A stretch of DNA of 41,347 nt from RGDT01 sp964630925 (GCA_964630925.1 CAZVZK010000087.1:1-41347), one strand, 5' to 3'. Counted from the stretch's first letter, positions 7,390 through 14,909 are shown. Translations and numbers: made by a program. The notes: generated by a model not told the origin, from the sequence alone.

Positions 7390-8652
7390 ATGAAGGCGCG
7401 GATCGTGTTGACGACGTTCGGGTCGCTGGGCGATCTGCACCCGTACCTGGCCCTCGCCCTGGGCCTGAAGGCGCGCGGCCATGAGGCCGTCGTCGCCACC
7501 AGTGAGGCGTATCGCCCGAAGGCAGAGGCGCTGGGCGTCCCGTTCCACCCGGTGCGGCCAGACATCCGCGAGTTGGAGGCCGACGCCTCGCTGATGCGGC
7601 GGGCGGTGGGGCTGCACACCGGGCCGCAGACCGTCGTCCGCGAGATCGCCATGCCCGCCCTGCGGGCGTCCTACGAGGACACGCTCGCCGCGGCCGAGGG
7701 GGCCGACCTGCTCGTCTCGCACCCGCTCACCTACGCCACGCCGCTGGCCGCCGAGAAGAGGGGCATCCCGTGGGCGTCGGTGTCGCTGTCGCCCATCGGA
7801 CTCTTCTCGGCCCACGACCCGCCGGTGCTGCCGACGCTGACGGCGCTGGCGGCCTTCCGGTGGCTGGGCCCCGGATTCCACGGGCCGCTCTTCAGACTCC
7901 TCAAGTGGGCGGTCCGCCACTGGTCCGAGCCCTGGCGGCGGCTGCGTGCGGACCTCGGCCTGCCGCCGGCCGCCGCCGACCCCGTGTTCGAGGGGCAGCA
8001 CTCGCCGCACCTGACCCTGGCGATGTTCTCCGGCCTGCTGGCGGCGAAACAGCCGGACTGGCCGCGTGCCTCGGCCGTCACCGGCTTCCCGTTCCTGGAC
8101 CAGAGGGCCGTCCTGCCGCCGGGTCTGTCGGAATTCCTCGACGCCGGCGAGCCGCCCGTGGTGTTCACGCTCGGGTCGGCGGCGGTGATGGACGCCGGCC
8201 CGTTCTACCGCCACGCCGCCGAGGCCGCCCGGCGTCTGCGCCGCCGCGCCCTCCTGCTTACGGGCGCCGACCCCGCCAACCGCCCGCCGGGCCTGCCGCC
8301 GGGCGTGGCCGCCTTCGACTACGCGCCGTACTCGGCGGTGTTCCCGCGGGCGGCGGCCATCGTCCACCAGGGCGGCGTCGGCACGACGGCGGAGGCGATG
8401 CGTTCGGGCCGTCCGATGTTGGTGATGCCCTACGCCCACGACCAGCCCGACAACGCCGCCCGCGTCGTCCGCCTGGGCATCGCCCGCACGGTGACGCGGG
8501 CGGCGTTCACCGCGGAGAGGGCGGCGGCGGAGCTGCGTCGCCTCCTCGGGCACCCCTCGTACTCCGCGAAGGCGGCCGAGGTGGGCCGGCGCGTGCGGGC
8601 CGAGGACGGCGTCGCCGCCGCGTGCGACGCGCTGGAGGCGATCCTGTCATAG
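7390..8652 (+). CDS. Glycosyltransferase, MGT/GT1 family
   Basis: A 420-residue GT-B fold glycosyltransferase of the macrolide/UDP-glucosyltransferase type, which transfers a sugar from a nucleotide donor to a small lipophilic or natural-product acceptor. The N-terminal domain opens with RIVLTTFGSLGDLHPYLALA, the family's donor-independent start. The C-terminal domain has VVFTLGSAAVM and the donor-binding region with AAAIVHQGGVGTTAEAMRSG followed by PMLVMPYAHDQPDNAARV. It has no signal peptide and is likely cytosolic or peripheral to the membrane. GGAGG lies 5 nt before the ATG. No biosynthetic neighbours hint at the acceptor. Copy B of the 74-bp repeat lies immediately upstream and may carry its promoter. 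Confidence 0.93.
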   Translation: MKARIVLTTFGSLGDLHPYLALALGLKARGHEAVVATSEAYRPKAEALGVPFHPVRPDIRELEADASLMRRAVGLHTGPQTVVREIAMPALRASYEDTLAAAEGADLLVSHPLTYATPLAAEKRGIPWASVSLSPIGLFSAHDPPVLPTLTALAAFRWLGPGFHGPLFRLLKWAVRHWSEPWRRLRADLGLPPAAADPVFEGQHSPHLTLAMFSGLLAAKQPDWPRASAVTGFPFLDQRAVLPPGLSEFLDAGEPPVVFTLGSAAVMDAGPFYRHAAEAARRLRRRALLLTGADPANRPPGLPPGVAAFDYAPYSAVFPRAAAIVHQGGVGTTAEAMRSGRPMLVMPYAHDQPDNAARVVRLGIARTVTRAAFTAERAAAELRRLLGHPSYSAKAAEVGRRVRAEDGVAAACDALEAILS

Positions 8653-8661
8653 CGTCACGCG

Positions 8662-9552
8662 TCAGGCGTGCCCCCAGCGGGCGACGACGGCGGTGACGTT
8701 GTCGCGGCCGCCCGCCTCGTTGGCTTCGGCGATCAGGCGGGCGCATGCGGCCCCGGGCTCGGGCTCGGCTGCCAGGACGGCGGCGATGCGGCGGCCGTCG
8801 AGCATGTCGGTCAGGCCGTCGGAGCAGAGCAGGACCGTGTCCCCCGCCTCCAGCGCCTCCACCTGCACATCGACCCGCACGCCAGGGTTGTTCCCGCCCA
8901 GCGCGTTGGTGACGACGTGGCGGCGCGGGTGGCGGCGCGCCTGCTCAATGGTGATCGCGCCCCTCGCCGCCATCTCCGCCACCACCGTGTGATCCTCGGT
9001 CAACTGCTCCAGCACGCCGGCCCGGAACCTGTAGCAACGGCTGTCGCCGGCGTGGATGACGAACAGCCGCGTGCCGCTGGCGAAGGCCAGGGTCAGCGTC
9101 GTGCCCATGCCGGCCAGCTCGGGGTGCTCCTGCGCCTCCTCCAGGATGCGGGCGTCGGCCCGCTGCACGGCCTCGCGGAGGTCGGCCAGGACGCCGGCCT
9201 CGTCCTCCGTCCGGAGGTTGGAGAACCGCCGCAGCAGCTCCACGATGAACGCCTCGACCGTCTCCACGGTGAGGGCGCTCGCCACCTCGCCGCCGGCGTG
9301 GCCGCCCATGCCGTCGGCGACCATCAGGACGTGCCCCCGGCTGAGGCCCTGCTGGGTCTCGGGCTGCGGCAGGCTGGTCTGGCGGACGCGGAGGGTGCGC
9401 GACAGCTCGGCGACGAGGAAGTGGTCCTCGTTGCCGGAGCGGACGCGCCCGGGGTCGGTCCGCCCGCACGCCCGGACGGTGAGCGGCGGCGGGGCCTCGG
9501 ACAGCGGGAGGGTGTCTGTGGCCGCCTGCGGCGGGGGAGGGGATTCGGGCAT
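8662..9552 (-). CDS. PP2C-family serine/threonine protein phosphatase
   Basis: A 296-residue PPM/PP2C phosphatase, a metal-dependent enzyme that removes phosphate from Ser/Thr residues and normally opposes Hanks-type kinases, which are abundant in planctomycetes. The motifs are in order: GRVRSGNEDHF, VLMVADGMGGHAGGEVAS (metal-binding Asp and Gly), AGMGTTLTLAF, LFVIHAGDSRCYRFR, LLCSDGLTDML and AGGRDNVTAVV with the final metal-binding Asp. A 30-residue Pro/Ala-rich N-terminal extension precedes the domain. There are no membrane segments. GAGG lies about 9 nt before the ATG. It converges on the glycosyltransferase gene with a 9-nt gap and is divergent from msrB. No kinase gene is adjacent. Confidence 0.95.
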   Translation of the reverse strand: MPESPPPPQAATDTLPLSEAPPPLTVRACGRTDPGRVRSGNEDHFLVAELSRTLRVRQTSLPQPETQQGLSRGHVLMVADGMGGHAGGEVASALTVETVEAFIVELLRRFSNLRTEDEAGVLADLREAVQRADARILEEAQEHPELAGMGTTLTLAFASGTRLFVIHAGDSRCYRFRAGVLEQLTEDHTVVAEMAARGAITIEQARRHPRRHVVTNALGGNNPGVRVDVQVEALEAGDTVLLCSDGLTDMLDGRRIAAVLAAEPEPGAACARLIAEANEAGGRDNVTAVVARWGHA

Positions 9553-9589
9553 GGCATGATCCTCTTCGGGCCGTGGGCGGCCGCCCTCA

Positions 9590-9619
9590 TTGCAAGCAAG
9601 ACCCGCGCCGCCGTAGAAT
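9590..9619 (+). promoter_or_regulatory. Candidate sigma-70-type promoter of msrB
   Basis: TTGCAA (9590-9595), an 18-nt spacer and TAGAAT (9614-9619). Expected initiation near 9626 would leave a leader of about 29 nt containing GGAGGG before the ATG at 9655. Confidence 0.55.
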
Positions 9620-9654
9620 GCCACGGATGAGGGCGTGGCCTGGAGGGCGCGACG

Positions 9655-10143
9655 ATGAAGGTCAAGGTGTTCAATCACGACGGCAGGCTGGTCGGGCCGG
9701 TGGAGTCGCCGAAGGTCGTCAAGAGCGACGACGAGTGGACGGCCCAACTGACGAAGATGCAGTACCTCATCGCGCGGGCCAAGGGGACGGAACGCTCGTT
9801 CTGCGGCACGCTGCTCGACAACAAGCGGGCGGGCGTGTACTCATGCGTGTGCTGCCGGCTGCCGCTATTCTCGTCCGACGGCAAGTTCGACTCCGGCACC
9901 GGCTGGCCGAGCTTCTTCCGCCCCGTGGCCGAGGAGAACGTGGCGACGGATACCGACCACTCGCACGGGATGACACGCACCGAGATCCTGTGCGCGCGGT
10001 GCGACTGCCACCTGGGCCACGTCTTCCCCGACGGCCCGCCGCCGACGCGGCTACGCTTCTGCGTCAACTCCGAGTCGCTGGTGTTCACCGAAGAGGCCGA
10101 CCTGGCGTCGCTGGCGGACCCGGCAGCGGGGGCGGCGGGATGA
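9655..10143 (+). CDS. msrB: Peptide-methionine (R)-S-oxide reductase
   Basis: A 162-residue MsrB, which reduces methionine-R-sulfoxide in proteins using thioredoxin-type electron donors. Two CxxC zinc pairs are visible (Cys64/Cys67 in YSCVCCRLPLF and Cys113/Cys116 in CARCDCHLGHVFPDGP). The catalytic cysteine is Cys136 in RFCVNSESL, and Cys50 (RSFCGT) is well placed as the recycling cysteine. It has no signal peptide, so it is cytosolic. The ATG has GGAGGG upstream. Its stop overlaps the next start as ATGA (10140-10143), so the two genes are coupled. Confidence 0.96.
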   Translation: MKVKVFNHDGRLVGPVESPKVVKSDDEWTAQLTKMQYLIARAKGTERSFCGTLLDNKRAGVYSCVCCRLPLFSSDGKFDSGTGWPSFFRPVAEENVATDTDHSHGMTRTEILCARCDCHLGHVFPDGPPPTRLRFCVNSESLVFTEEADLASLADPAAGAAG

Positions 10144-10607
10144 ACGTGATCCACCCCGAGGACGTGTTTACGCCCGGCGGCCCGTCGATCTTCCTGGCGG
10201 GGCCGACGCCGCGGCGAAAGGCCGTGCCGTCCTGGCGGCCGGAGGCGCTGGAGGTGCTGCGTCTGCTGGGCTTCGACGGCGCCGTCCTGGTCCCGGAGCG
10301 GCGCGACGGCTGGAGGGGCGTCGAGTACCTCGAACAGGTCGAGTGGGAGCACGCCGGCCTGGAGGGGTGCCGGGTGATCGCGTTCTGGGTGCCGCGTGAC
10401 GTGGCGACCCTGCCGGGCTTCACCACGAACGTCGAATTCGGACGCTACGTCGGCTCGGGGCGTTGTGTCTACGGGAGGCCGGAGGGGGCGGCCCACACGC
10501 GCTACCTCGATTGGCTGTACGGCAAGGTGACGGGCCGCACGCCCGAGGCGACGATGGAGGCGACGATGCGCGCCGCCGTCGAGGCGGCGCGGGGGCGCGG
10601 CCCATGA
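10140..10607 (+). CDS. Nucleoside 2-deoxyribosyltransferase-like protein
   Basis: A 155-residue protein resembling the nucleoside 2-deoxyribosyltransferase-like family (Pfam Nuc_deoxyri_tr2). Relatives exchange bases on deoxynucleosides or hydrolyse nucleotides, but the substrate here is not known. Typical features are the first strand and loop SIFLAGPTPR, the exposed VPERRDGWRGVEYLEQVEWEH segment and FWVPRDVATLPGFTTNVEFG, which carries the conserved Asn-x-Glu of the active-site region. The length is usual for the family. It is coupled to msrB by an ATGA overlap, and its own stop overlaps a further small frame in the same way. Confidence 0.82.
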   Translation: MNVIHPEDVFTPGGPSIFLAGPTPRRKAVPSWRPEALEVLRLLGFDGAVLVPERRDGWRGVEYLEQVEWEHAGLEGCRVIAFWVPRDVATLPGFTTNVEFGRYVGSGRCVYGRPEGAAHTRYLDWLYGKVTGRTPEATMEATMRAAVEAARGRGP

Positions 10608-10909
10608 GGCCGGAGCCCCACGTCCGCCGCAAGATGCTCGTCATCCGGCCCCCCACTGGAGCCGCGTCTGGCGGGGCCCAGGCGGGCGAGAGGCACGTCT
10701 CCTCCGTGGACGCGGCGCACTGCGTGTGCGGGTCGTCCCTGTGCCGCCTGTGGCCGATCGTGAGTCTGTTCGTGAGGGAGGTGTCGGGGCGGCAGCGGTT
10801 CCAATTCGCGGGGCCGTTCGACGCGCGGCTCGGGGTGGTCCGCGACGCGGGTGAGCCGACGGCTACACTCCCCTTACTGCAGTCTCCACGAACATCGAAG
10901 AAGGCATAG
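10604..10909 (+). CDS. Possible small hypothetical protein
   Basis: A 101-residue frame whose ATG overlaps the preceding stop as ATGA, the same coupling used between msrB and its neighbour. Third positions are strongly G/C for the first 85 codons. The last dozen codons are not, so the real end or the whole call may be wrong. The product has a Cys pair (HCVCGSSLC) and a short hydrophobic stretch (LWPIVSLFV) but resembles no family I know. It converges on motB. Confidence 0.35.
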   Translation: MRPEPHVRRKMLVIRPPTGAASGGAQAGERHVSSVDAAHCVCGSSLCRLWPIVSLFVREVSGRQRFQFAGPFDARLGVVRDAGEPTATLPLLQSPRTSKKA

Positions 10910-10955
10910 CCTTTGGCCACCTTGGAGGGGCTGGGCGGGGCCCTTCGTGGGGCGG

Positions 10956-11516
10956 TCAGCGGGCCAGGATATCCTCGGCCAGCTCGTTCCAGCTCACGTC
11001 GGCGAGGGCGTTATTCAAGAGGTCGCGGTGGATGCCCTGCACCTGCGGCGGGATCTCCCGGCTGATCTCGTCCTTCATCTGCCGCGACAGGATCTGTGCC
11101 GCCGCCTCCTCGGGCGTGGCCACCTTGTCCAGCACGTCGCGCGACGTGCGCGCCGCGTCGCGGGCCTGCTCGGCCTTCTTCTTCCAGCGGGCCATCGCCT
11201 TGTCGTCGCCGTGCAGCCAGTCGCCGACCATCTTCGTCGCCGGGCTGCTCTCGCCGGGGTCCGTGTAGGACGACCTCCCCTTCCCCAGCGCCGCCTCCTC
11301 CCCCCGCGGCAGGCTCCCCGTCTGCGGGTTGCCGAAAATCGCCCCCACGCGCCCGGGCCGCTTCGACGAGCCCACCGGGTCGCTGAAGTACTTCGCGACG
11401 GCCTCCTTCACCCCCGGCTTCTGCGACACAAGCCACATCACCATGAAGAAGGCCATCATCGCGGTCACGAAGTCCGCGTAAGCCACCTTCCACGCGCCGC
11501 CGCCTTTCGCCGCCAT
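10956..11516 (-). CDS. motB: MotB-like stator protein lacking the OmpA domain
   Basis: A 186-residue protein with the MotB N-terminus: a short basic start, then one membrane helix with the proton-binding aspartate (Asp15 in KVAYADFVTAMMAFFMVMWL). MotB normally continues into a periplasmic OmpA-like peptidoglycan-binding domain of about 120 residues. Here the rest is a polar, helical region (AEQARDAARTSRDVLDKVAT; MKDEISREIPPQVQGIHRDL) with no OmpA motif, and the frame ends at a clean stop. No OmpA remnant is visible in other frames downstream. It lies 24 nt after motA on the same strand and should form the stator with MotA in the inner membrane. Confidence 0.88.
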   Translation of the reverse strand: MAAKGGGAWKVAYADFVTAMMAFFMVMWLVSQKPGVKEAVAKYFSDPVGSSKRPGRVGAIFGNPQTGSLPRGEEAALGKGRSSYTDPGESSPATKMVGDWLHGDDKAMARWKKKAEQARDAARTSRDVLDKVATPEEAAAQILSRQMKDEISREIPPQVQGIHRDLLNNALADVSWNELAEDILAR

Positions 11517-11540
11517 GACCCACCCCCCCTCGGCCCGGTG

Positions 11541-12401
11541 TCAGACGCCCTCTTTCTCGTTGAAGAGCGTCTTCAGGTCCGTCGCGTTGGGCCGCACCTC
11601 GGTGCCGATGCTGCGGCTCGCCTTCACCACCACGTCACGCGGCCCGTCGCCCTGGCTCATGGCCACCACGCCCGTCACGATACAGCGGAAGAACGTCGCC
11701 TCCTCCTCGCCCAGGATCTCCATCCGGCCCGCCATCGGGGCGAAGAAGCCGTACGACATCAGGATGCCCAGGAACGTCCCCACCAGCGCCGCGCCGACCT
11801 TGTGGCCGATCTCCTCCACCGGCCCGTCGATGGCGCCCATCGTCACCACGATGCCCAGGACCGCCGCCACGATGCCGAACCCCGGCAGCGCGTCGGCCAC
11901 CTTCGACAGGGCCGCCACCGCCGAGTGGTGCTCGCGCTCGGTGACCTTGATCTCCTCCTCCAGCCACGAGGTCAGCTGCGCCGGGTCCGGCTTGCCGTCC
12001 ACGATCAGCGCCAGCGCGTTGCACAAAAAGTGGCTCGCGTGGTGGTTCTTCATGATCAGCGGCGCCTGCTTGAAGATCGGGCTCTCCTCCGGCTTGCTCA
12101 CGTGGCCGTCCACGCTGATCAGCCCCTCGCGCCGGATGGTGCGCGTCAACAGGTTGAACAGCTTGAACAGCTCGAGGTACGCCGCCTTCGTGTAAGGCGA
12201 CCCGGTGACGAGCTGCAGCAGGCCACGCACCAGGTCGCGCAATACCCGCATGGGCGACATGATGATGAGCGCCCCCAGCGACGCCCCGCCGATGGTGACG
12301 ATCTCGGACGGGTGGAAAAGGGCCGCCATCTGGCCCCCCGCCATCGAGAACCCCACCAGCACGGCGACGATCACCATGATGCATCCGCCAATAACGACCA
12401 T
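11541..12401 (-). CDS. motA: Flagellar motor stator protein MotA
   Basis: A 286-residue MotA, the multi-helix partner of MotB in the ion channel that drives flagellar rotation, located in the inner membrane. It shows the expected four hydrophobic segments, near residues 1-20 and 28-50, then after a cytoplasmic loop at about 165-190 (ADALPGFGIVAAVLGIVVTM) and 200-225 (VGAALVGTFLGILMSYGFFA). The prolines thought to couple ion flow to movement are in place. The loop between helices 2 and 3 is charged, as required for the rotor interface. The ATG starting MVVIGGCIMVI is preceded by GAGG. A longer upstream frame adds polar residues atypical for MotA. Confidence 0.96.
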   Translation of the reverse strand: MVVIGGCIMVIVAVLVGFSMAGGQMAALFHPSEIVTIGGASLGALIIMSPMRVLRDLVRGLLQLVTGSPYTKAAYLELFKLFNLLTRTIRREGLISVDGHVSKPEESPIFKQAPLIMKNHHASHFLCNALALIVDGKPDPAQLTSWLEEEIKVTEREHHSAVAALSKVADALPGFGIVAAVLGIVVTMGAIDGPVEEIGHKVGAALVGTFLGILMSYGFFAPMAGRMEILGEEEATFFRCIVTGVVAMSQGDGPRDVVVKASRSIGTEVRPNATDLKTLFNEKEGV

Positions 12402-12484
12402 CGCGCAACCCTCGGGGGACGAGGACCACCGGTTCCGCACCGGATGTCGGCCAATTTAACCAGGCTTCCCAAATTGCCTGCTTT

Positions 12485-12513
12485 ACTATGGGACAGGAAT
12501 TCCGTGGGGGCAA
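12485..12513 (-). promoter_or_regulatory. Candidate promoter of motAB
   Basis: On the minus strand, TTGCCC (12513-12508), a 17-nt spacer and CATAGT (12490-12485) fit a housekeeping-type promoter. It would give a leader of about 80 nt to the motA ATG. A TAAAG sequence just downstream recalls a sigma-28 -35 box, but no good -10 partner follows. Confidence 0.4.
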
Positions 12514-12630
12514 ATCACGCGGGCTGTAGTGGCAGGGCGGAGGGGCGGCCGGGCGGGTCTGCGGAATCTGGCCGCCCAGGACCAAACCGGGGGCAAGACT
12601 CCCGGGGGTAAGGGCGGTTCCGGCGTTGGC

Positions 12631-12672
12631 GATCGGGCGAGCCGGGGGCGTCCGCCGCCGGCTCGCCCGATC
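12631..12672. repeat. Perfect 15-bp stem-loop
   Basis: GATCGGGCGAGCCGG (12631-12645) pairs exactly with 12658-12672 around a 12-nt loop that can itself pair GGC with GCC. It lies 68 nt before the ATG at 12741. No T-tract follows, so a simple terminator is unlikely. Confidence 0.8.
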
Positions 12673-12740
12673 TCGATTGATCCGCCGGGGGCGAGTGCGT
12701 ATGAGCGTCCCGTCGGATGTCGGGCGAGGAGGGAGTGGGC

Positions 12741-13454
12741 ATGAGACGCTGGTTCGGCCCCGCACTGGTCTTGCTGGCTTTCGGGCTGATCGCCCTGGCG
12801 CAAACGCCGGCCCCACTCCCCCCAGGCCCCCCCACGCTTCCGGGCAGCCCCCTGCCCCCGTTGGCCACGCCATCACACGCCGCCGGCCTCCAGCACGCGC
12901 TCGACCAGCTCAAGACCGCCCGCGAGGCCCTCGCCAAGGAGCGGCAGCGTTACCAGCCCGGCGACACGCCGAGCTCCACCATCCAGGTGCAGCTCCAGCT
13001 CCGCATCGTCGAGCTGATGGGCCGCCTGGAGACGCTCCGCAAGACCCCCCCGGCGCCGCCCACCCCGCCGGAGCCGAAGCACACCCCGGACCCGATCAAG
13101 CCCCCGCCGACCCACGTCGAGCCCCGCCCGCCCGGCCTGGCCCCGTCCCCCTCGGAGCCGCTCCTCCTCGCGTCCTACCACTTCCGCGCCAGCCAGATCG
13201 ACGCCTGCCTCGGCACCATCGCCCGCCTCGACCCCGCCAACCTCACCGGCGGCGACCGCATCTGGGTGTCGTACCTCAAAGCGTGCTGCCTGCGCCGCCA
13301 GGGCAAGTTGCAGGAGGCCATCGCCCTCTACCGCGAGGTGGCCGAGAGCCGCATCGACCCCTTCCTGACCGAGAGCGCCATCTGGCACCTGGGGTCGCTG
13401 CGCTGGCGTCAGGAGATGCAGGCCGCCATCGCGAAATCACCCGCCGAGAAATGA
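12741..13454 (+). CDS. Secreted protein with TPR-like C-terminus, unknown function
   Basis: A 237-residue protein with a signal peptide (MRRWFGPALVLLAFGLIALA), a Pro-rich stretch, a coiled-coil-like helix (about 50-75, LDQLKTAREALAKERQRY), a second Pro-rich linker (about 100-135) and a C-terminal tetratricopeptide-like part (ACCLRRQGKLQEAIALYREV). This suggests a periplasmic or lipid-free scaffold protein. A good ribosome binding site (GGAGGGA) precedes the ATG. It is the first gene of the plus-strand fliK-flgD-flgE block and overlaps the next gene as ATGA, so a flagellar role is likely by position. No known flagellar family matched by eye. Confidence 0.75.
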   Translation: MRRWFGPALVLLAFGLIALAQTPAPLPPGPPTLPGSPLPPLATPSHAAGLQHALDQLKTAREALAKERQRYQPGDTPSSTIQVQLQLRIVELMGRLETLRKTPPAPPTPPEPKHTPDPIKPPPTHVEPRPPGLAPSPSEPLLLASYHFRASQIDACLGTIARLDPANLTGGDRIWVSYLKACCLRRQGKLQEAIALYREVAESRIDPFLTESAIWHLGSLRWRQEMQAAIAKSPAEK

Positions 13455-13804
13455 GACGCACCCGCGTGCCCCCACAACCCCCACCCCCCGCCGGCTTGCT
13501 CACGCTGCTTGCCAAGGCACGCGAACAGGCCGCCGCCGTCGTCTCCCTGGCCGGCTCCGGCGCGGATATCACCGCGCCGCTGAAAGACCTCCACGACACC
13601 GTCGAGGGCTGCGGACGGCTCCTCGGCTCGGCGGACGTGGTCACCATCGAAGACGCCCGGCGCCTCCTCGGCGAGACCCTGAACGACATCCTCTCCGCCG
13701 AGGGGCACGCCGCCGCCCGCCTGAGTGAGCTGTCCGCCCGGATCGACGACGCCGCCCTGGCCCACAGGCGTAACCGGGCGTACAGGTCCGCCGGCCCCCG
13801 CTAA
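13451..13804 (+). CDS. Helical protein of the flagellar block, possibly an FlgN-like chaperone
   Basis: A 117-residue, almost entirely helical protein (LLTLLAKAREQAAAVVSLAG; ARRLLGETLNDILSAEGHAA; LSARIDDAALAHRRNRAYR). It is coupled to the preceding gene by ATGA (13451-13454). The size, long helices and position just before fliK-flgD-flgE would suit an FlgN- or FliT-type export chaperone, and the ending NRAYRS recalls FlgN-like tails. No diagnostic motif allows that assignment, so I leave the symbol empty. Confidence 0.6.
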   Translation: MRRTRVPPQPPPPAGLLTLLAKAREQAAAVVSLAGSGADITAPLKDLHDTVEGCGRLLGSADVVTIEDARRLLGETLNDILSAEGHAAARLSELSARIDDAALAHRRNRAYRSAGPR

Positions 13805-13889
13805 GGTGGTTATGCGGCGCAGGGGATGGCGGCTCTCCCGCCGAGCCGACGACGCTCTCCGACACCGCTCGAAAAGGAACGACCCGGCA

Positions 13890-13934
13890 TAGGATGCCAT
13901 CCACCCAGGCCCCCAGGGCCGCATTGGGATGGCA
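13890..13934 (+). promoter_or_regulatory. TAGGAT box and hairpin covering the fliK start
   Basis: A TAGGAT sequence (13890-13895) is followed by TGCCATCC (13895-13902), which pairs exactly with 13927-13934, a segment that contains the fliK ATG at 13929. An inner stem GGCCC-CCA-GGGCC (13908-13920) stacks inside. If transcribed, the start codon would be held in a stem. Confidence 0.45.
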
Positions 13935-14504
13935 ATGACCCCGGCAGTCCTCCCCCCGGCCGCCCCGCGCCCGGTCCGTTTCGCCGACAGCGAGGCGGAA
14001 CGCCCCCCCGCCCTCGCGGCCGGCGGTGCGGCGTTCCACACGATCCTCGCCGCCCTCCCATCCGTGGCGGACGGCGCCCCCCGGCCGACGGCATCAAGTC
14101 CGGCCCCACCGCCGGCCGATGGAGATGACGGCCTGTCACCGGGCGCGGGCGTCGATGTCCTCTCCCTCCGCGCCCACCAGGGTGAGGCGGAGATGGCCCT
14201 GGAGATGTCTCACCCGGACCTCGGGGCCGTGCGCGTGTTCCTCCTCGCCGCCGGGGGAGGGCTGAGCGCCCACCTCCTCGTCCCCAGCGAGGACGCCCGG
14301 GAGCTGGTCGAGGGACAGTTGCACCATCTGAAACAGCGCCTTGAGGAGGCCGGCCCCTGGAATGTCCGTGTTTCCGTCTCCGACACGGGCGCCCGACGAC
14401 GACAACCTGATGAGGAGAAGGCCGGCCGGGGCCCTCGGCGTCAGGCGTTCCGGGTGCCGGGACGGAGGGACGGGGTGATCCGCGCGCTGGATATCGTCGT
14501 GTGA
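13929..14504 (+). CDS. fliK: Flagellar hook-length control protein FliK (short)
   Basis: A 191-residue FliK, recognised from its C-terminal hook-length domain (about 75-155): EMALEMSHPDLGAVRVFLLA, then SAHLLVPSEDARELVEGQ and a following helix and strand (VRVSVSD). This domain switches FlhB specificity when the hook is complete. The N-terminal Pro/Ala-rich ruler region is only about 70 residues, and typical FliK proteins are twice as long or more. The basic tail is 30-40 residues. ATG codons at 13929 and 13935 are both possible, and neither has a strong ribosome binding site. flgD follows 36 nt downstream. Confidence 0.85.
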   Translation: MAMTPAVLPPAAPRPVRFADSEAERPPALAAGGAAFHTILAALPSVADGAPRPTASSPAPPPADGDDGLSPGAGVDVLSLRAHQGEAEMALEMSHPDLGAVRVFLLAAGGGLSAHLLVPSEDARELVEGQLHHLKQRLEEAGPWNVRVSVSDTGARRRQPDEEKAGRGPRRQAFRVPGRRDGVIRALDIVV

Positions 14505-14540
14505 CGCCGGCCCCGCCGGGGGTCTCATGGAGGAAGCCCG

Positions 14541-14909
14541 ATGGCCGTCAGCCCCGCGTCCCTGAACCAGGACCAGTTCATGCAACTGCTGCTGACGCAG
14601 CTGCGGAACCAGGACCCCATCGACCCCGTCTCGTCCTCCGACATGCTCGGCCAGATGACCCAGCTCTCCACCCTCCAGAGCCTGCAGCAGCTCAACGCCG
14701 GCTTCGGCGACCTCCTGCAGATGCAGCAGCTCACCAACGGCAGCTCGCTCCTGGGCCGGTCCGTCCAGTTCACCGACCCCTCCACGTCCACCCCGGCCGC
14801 CGGGGTGGTGTCCGCCGTTAACGTCAAGGACGGGGCCGTCGTCCTCCAGGTAGGGGGCCAATCCGTCCCGCTCTCCCAGGTCACGAGCGTGCAGGCCGTC
14901 ACCCCCTGA
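14541..14909 (+). CDS. flgD: Flagellar hook assembly scaffold FlgD (short)
   Basis: A 122-residue FlgD, the cap under which hook subunits polymerise. The N-terminal export and capping region is clear: LNQDQFMQLLLTQLRNQDP, then SSDMLGQMTQLSTLQSLQQL. After LLGRSVQF only a small beta segment follows (GVVSAVNVKDGAVVLQVGG). The FlnIII-like insert found in FlgD of about 220 residues is missing, as in other minimal FlgD proteins. AGGA lies 7 nt before the ATG. It sits between fliK and flgE, as usual. Confidence 0.94.
   Translation: MAVSPASLNQDQFMQLLLTQLRNQDPIDPVSSSDMLGQMTQLSTLQSLQQLNAGFGDLLQMQQLTNGSSLLGRSVQFTDPSTSTPAAGVVSAVNVKDGAVVLQVGGQSVPLSQVTSVQAVTP

Larger units (their letters stand above)
12402..12740. 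other. 339-nt divergent region between motA and the gene at 12741
   Basis: It holds a candidate motA promoter (12485-12513, minus) and a strong 42-nt hairpin (12631-12672). The segment near 12450-12520 is richer in A/T than its surroundings. No gene is supported here. Confidence 0.6.

Noticed and set aside
7021..8553. Long minus-strand open frame (510 codons) opposite the glycosyltransferase
   Set aside because: Its composition is Arg/Gly/His-rich and it mirrors the glycosyltransferase codons. Only its tail at copy B of the 74-bp repeat is of interest, and that part does not continue as a protein.
10851..12611. Long plus-strand open frame (586 codons) opposite motA and motB
   Set aside because: It is a His/Arg/Pro-rich antisense shadow of motA-motB. 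G/C-biased codons on one strand keep the opposite frames open, and no start site or family supports it.
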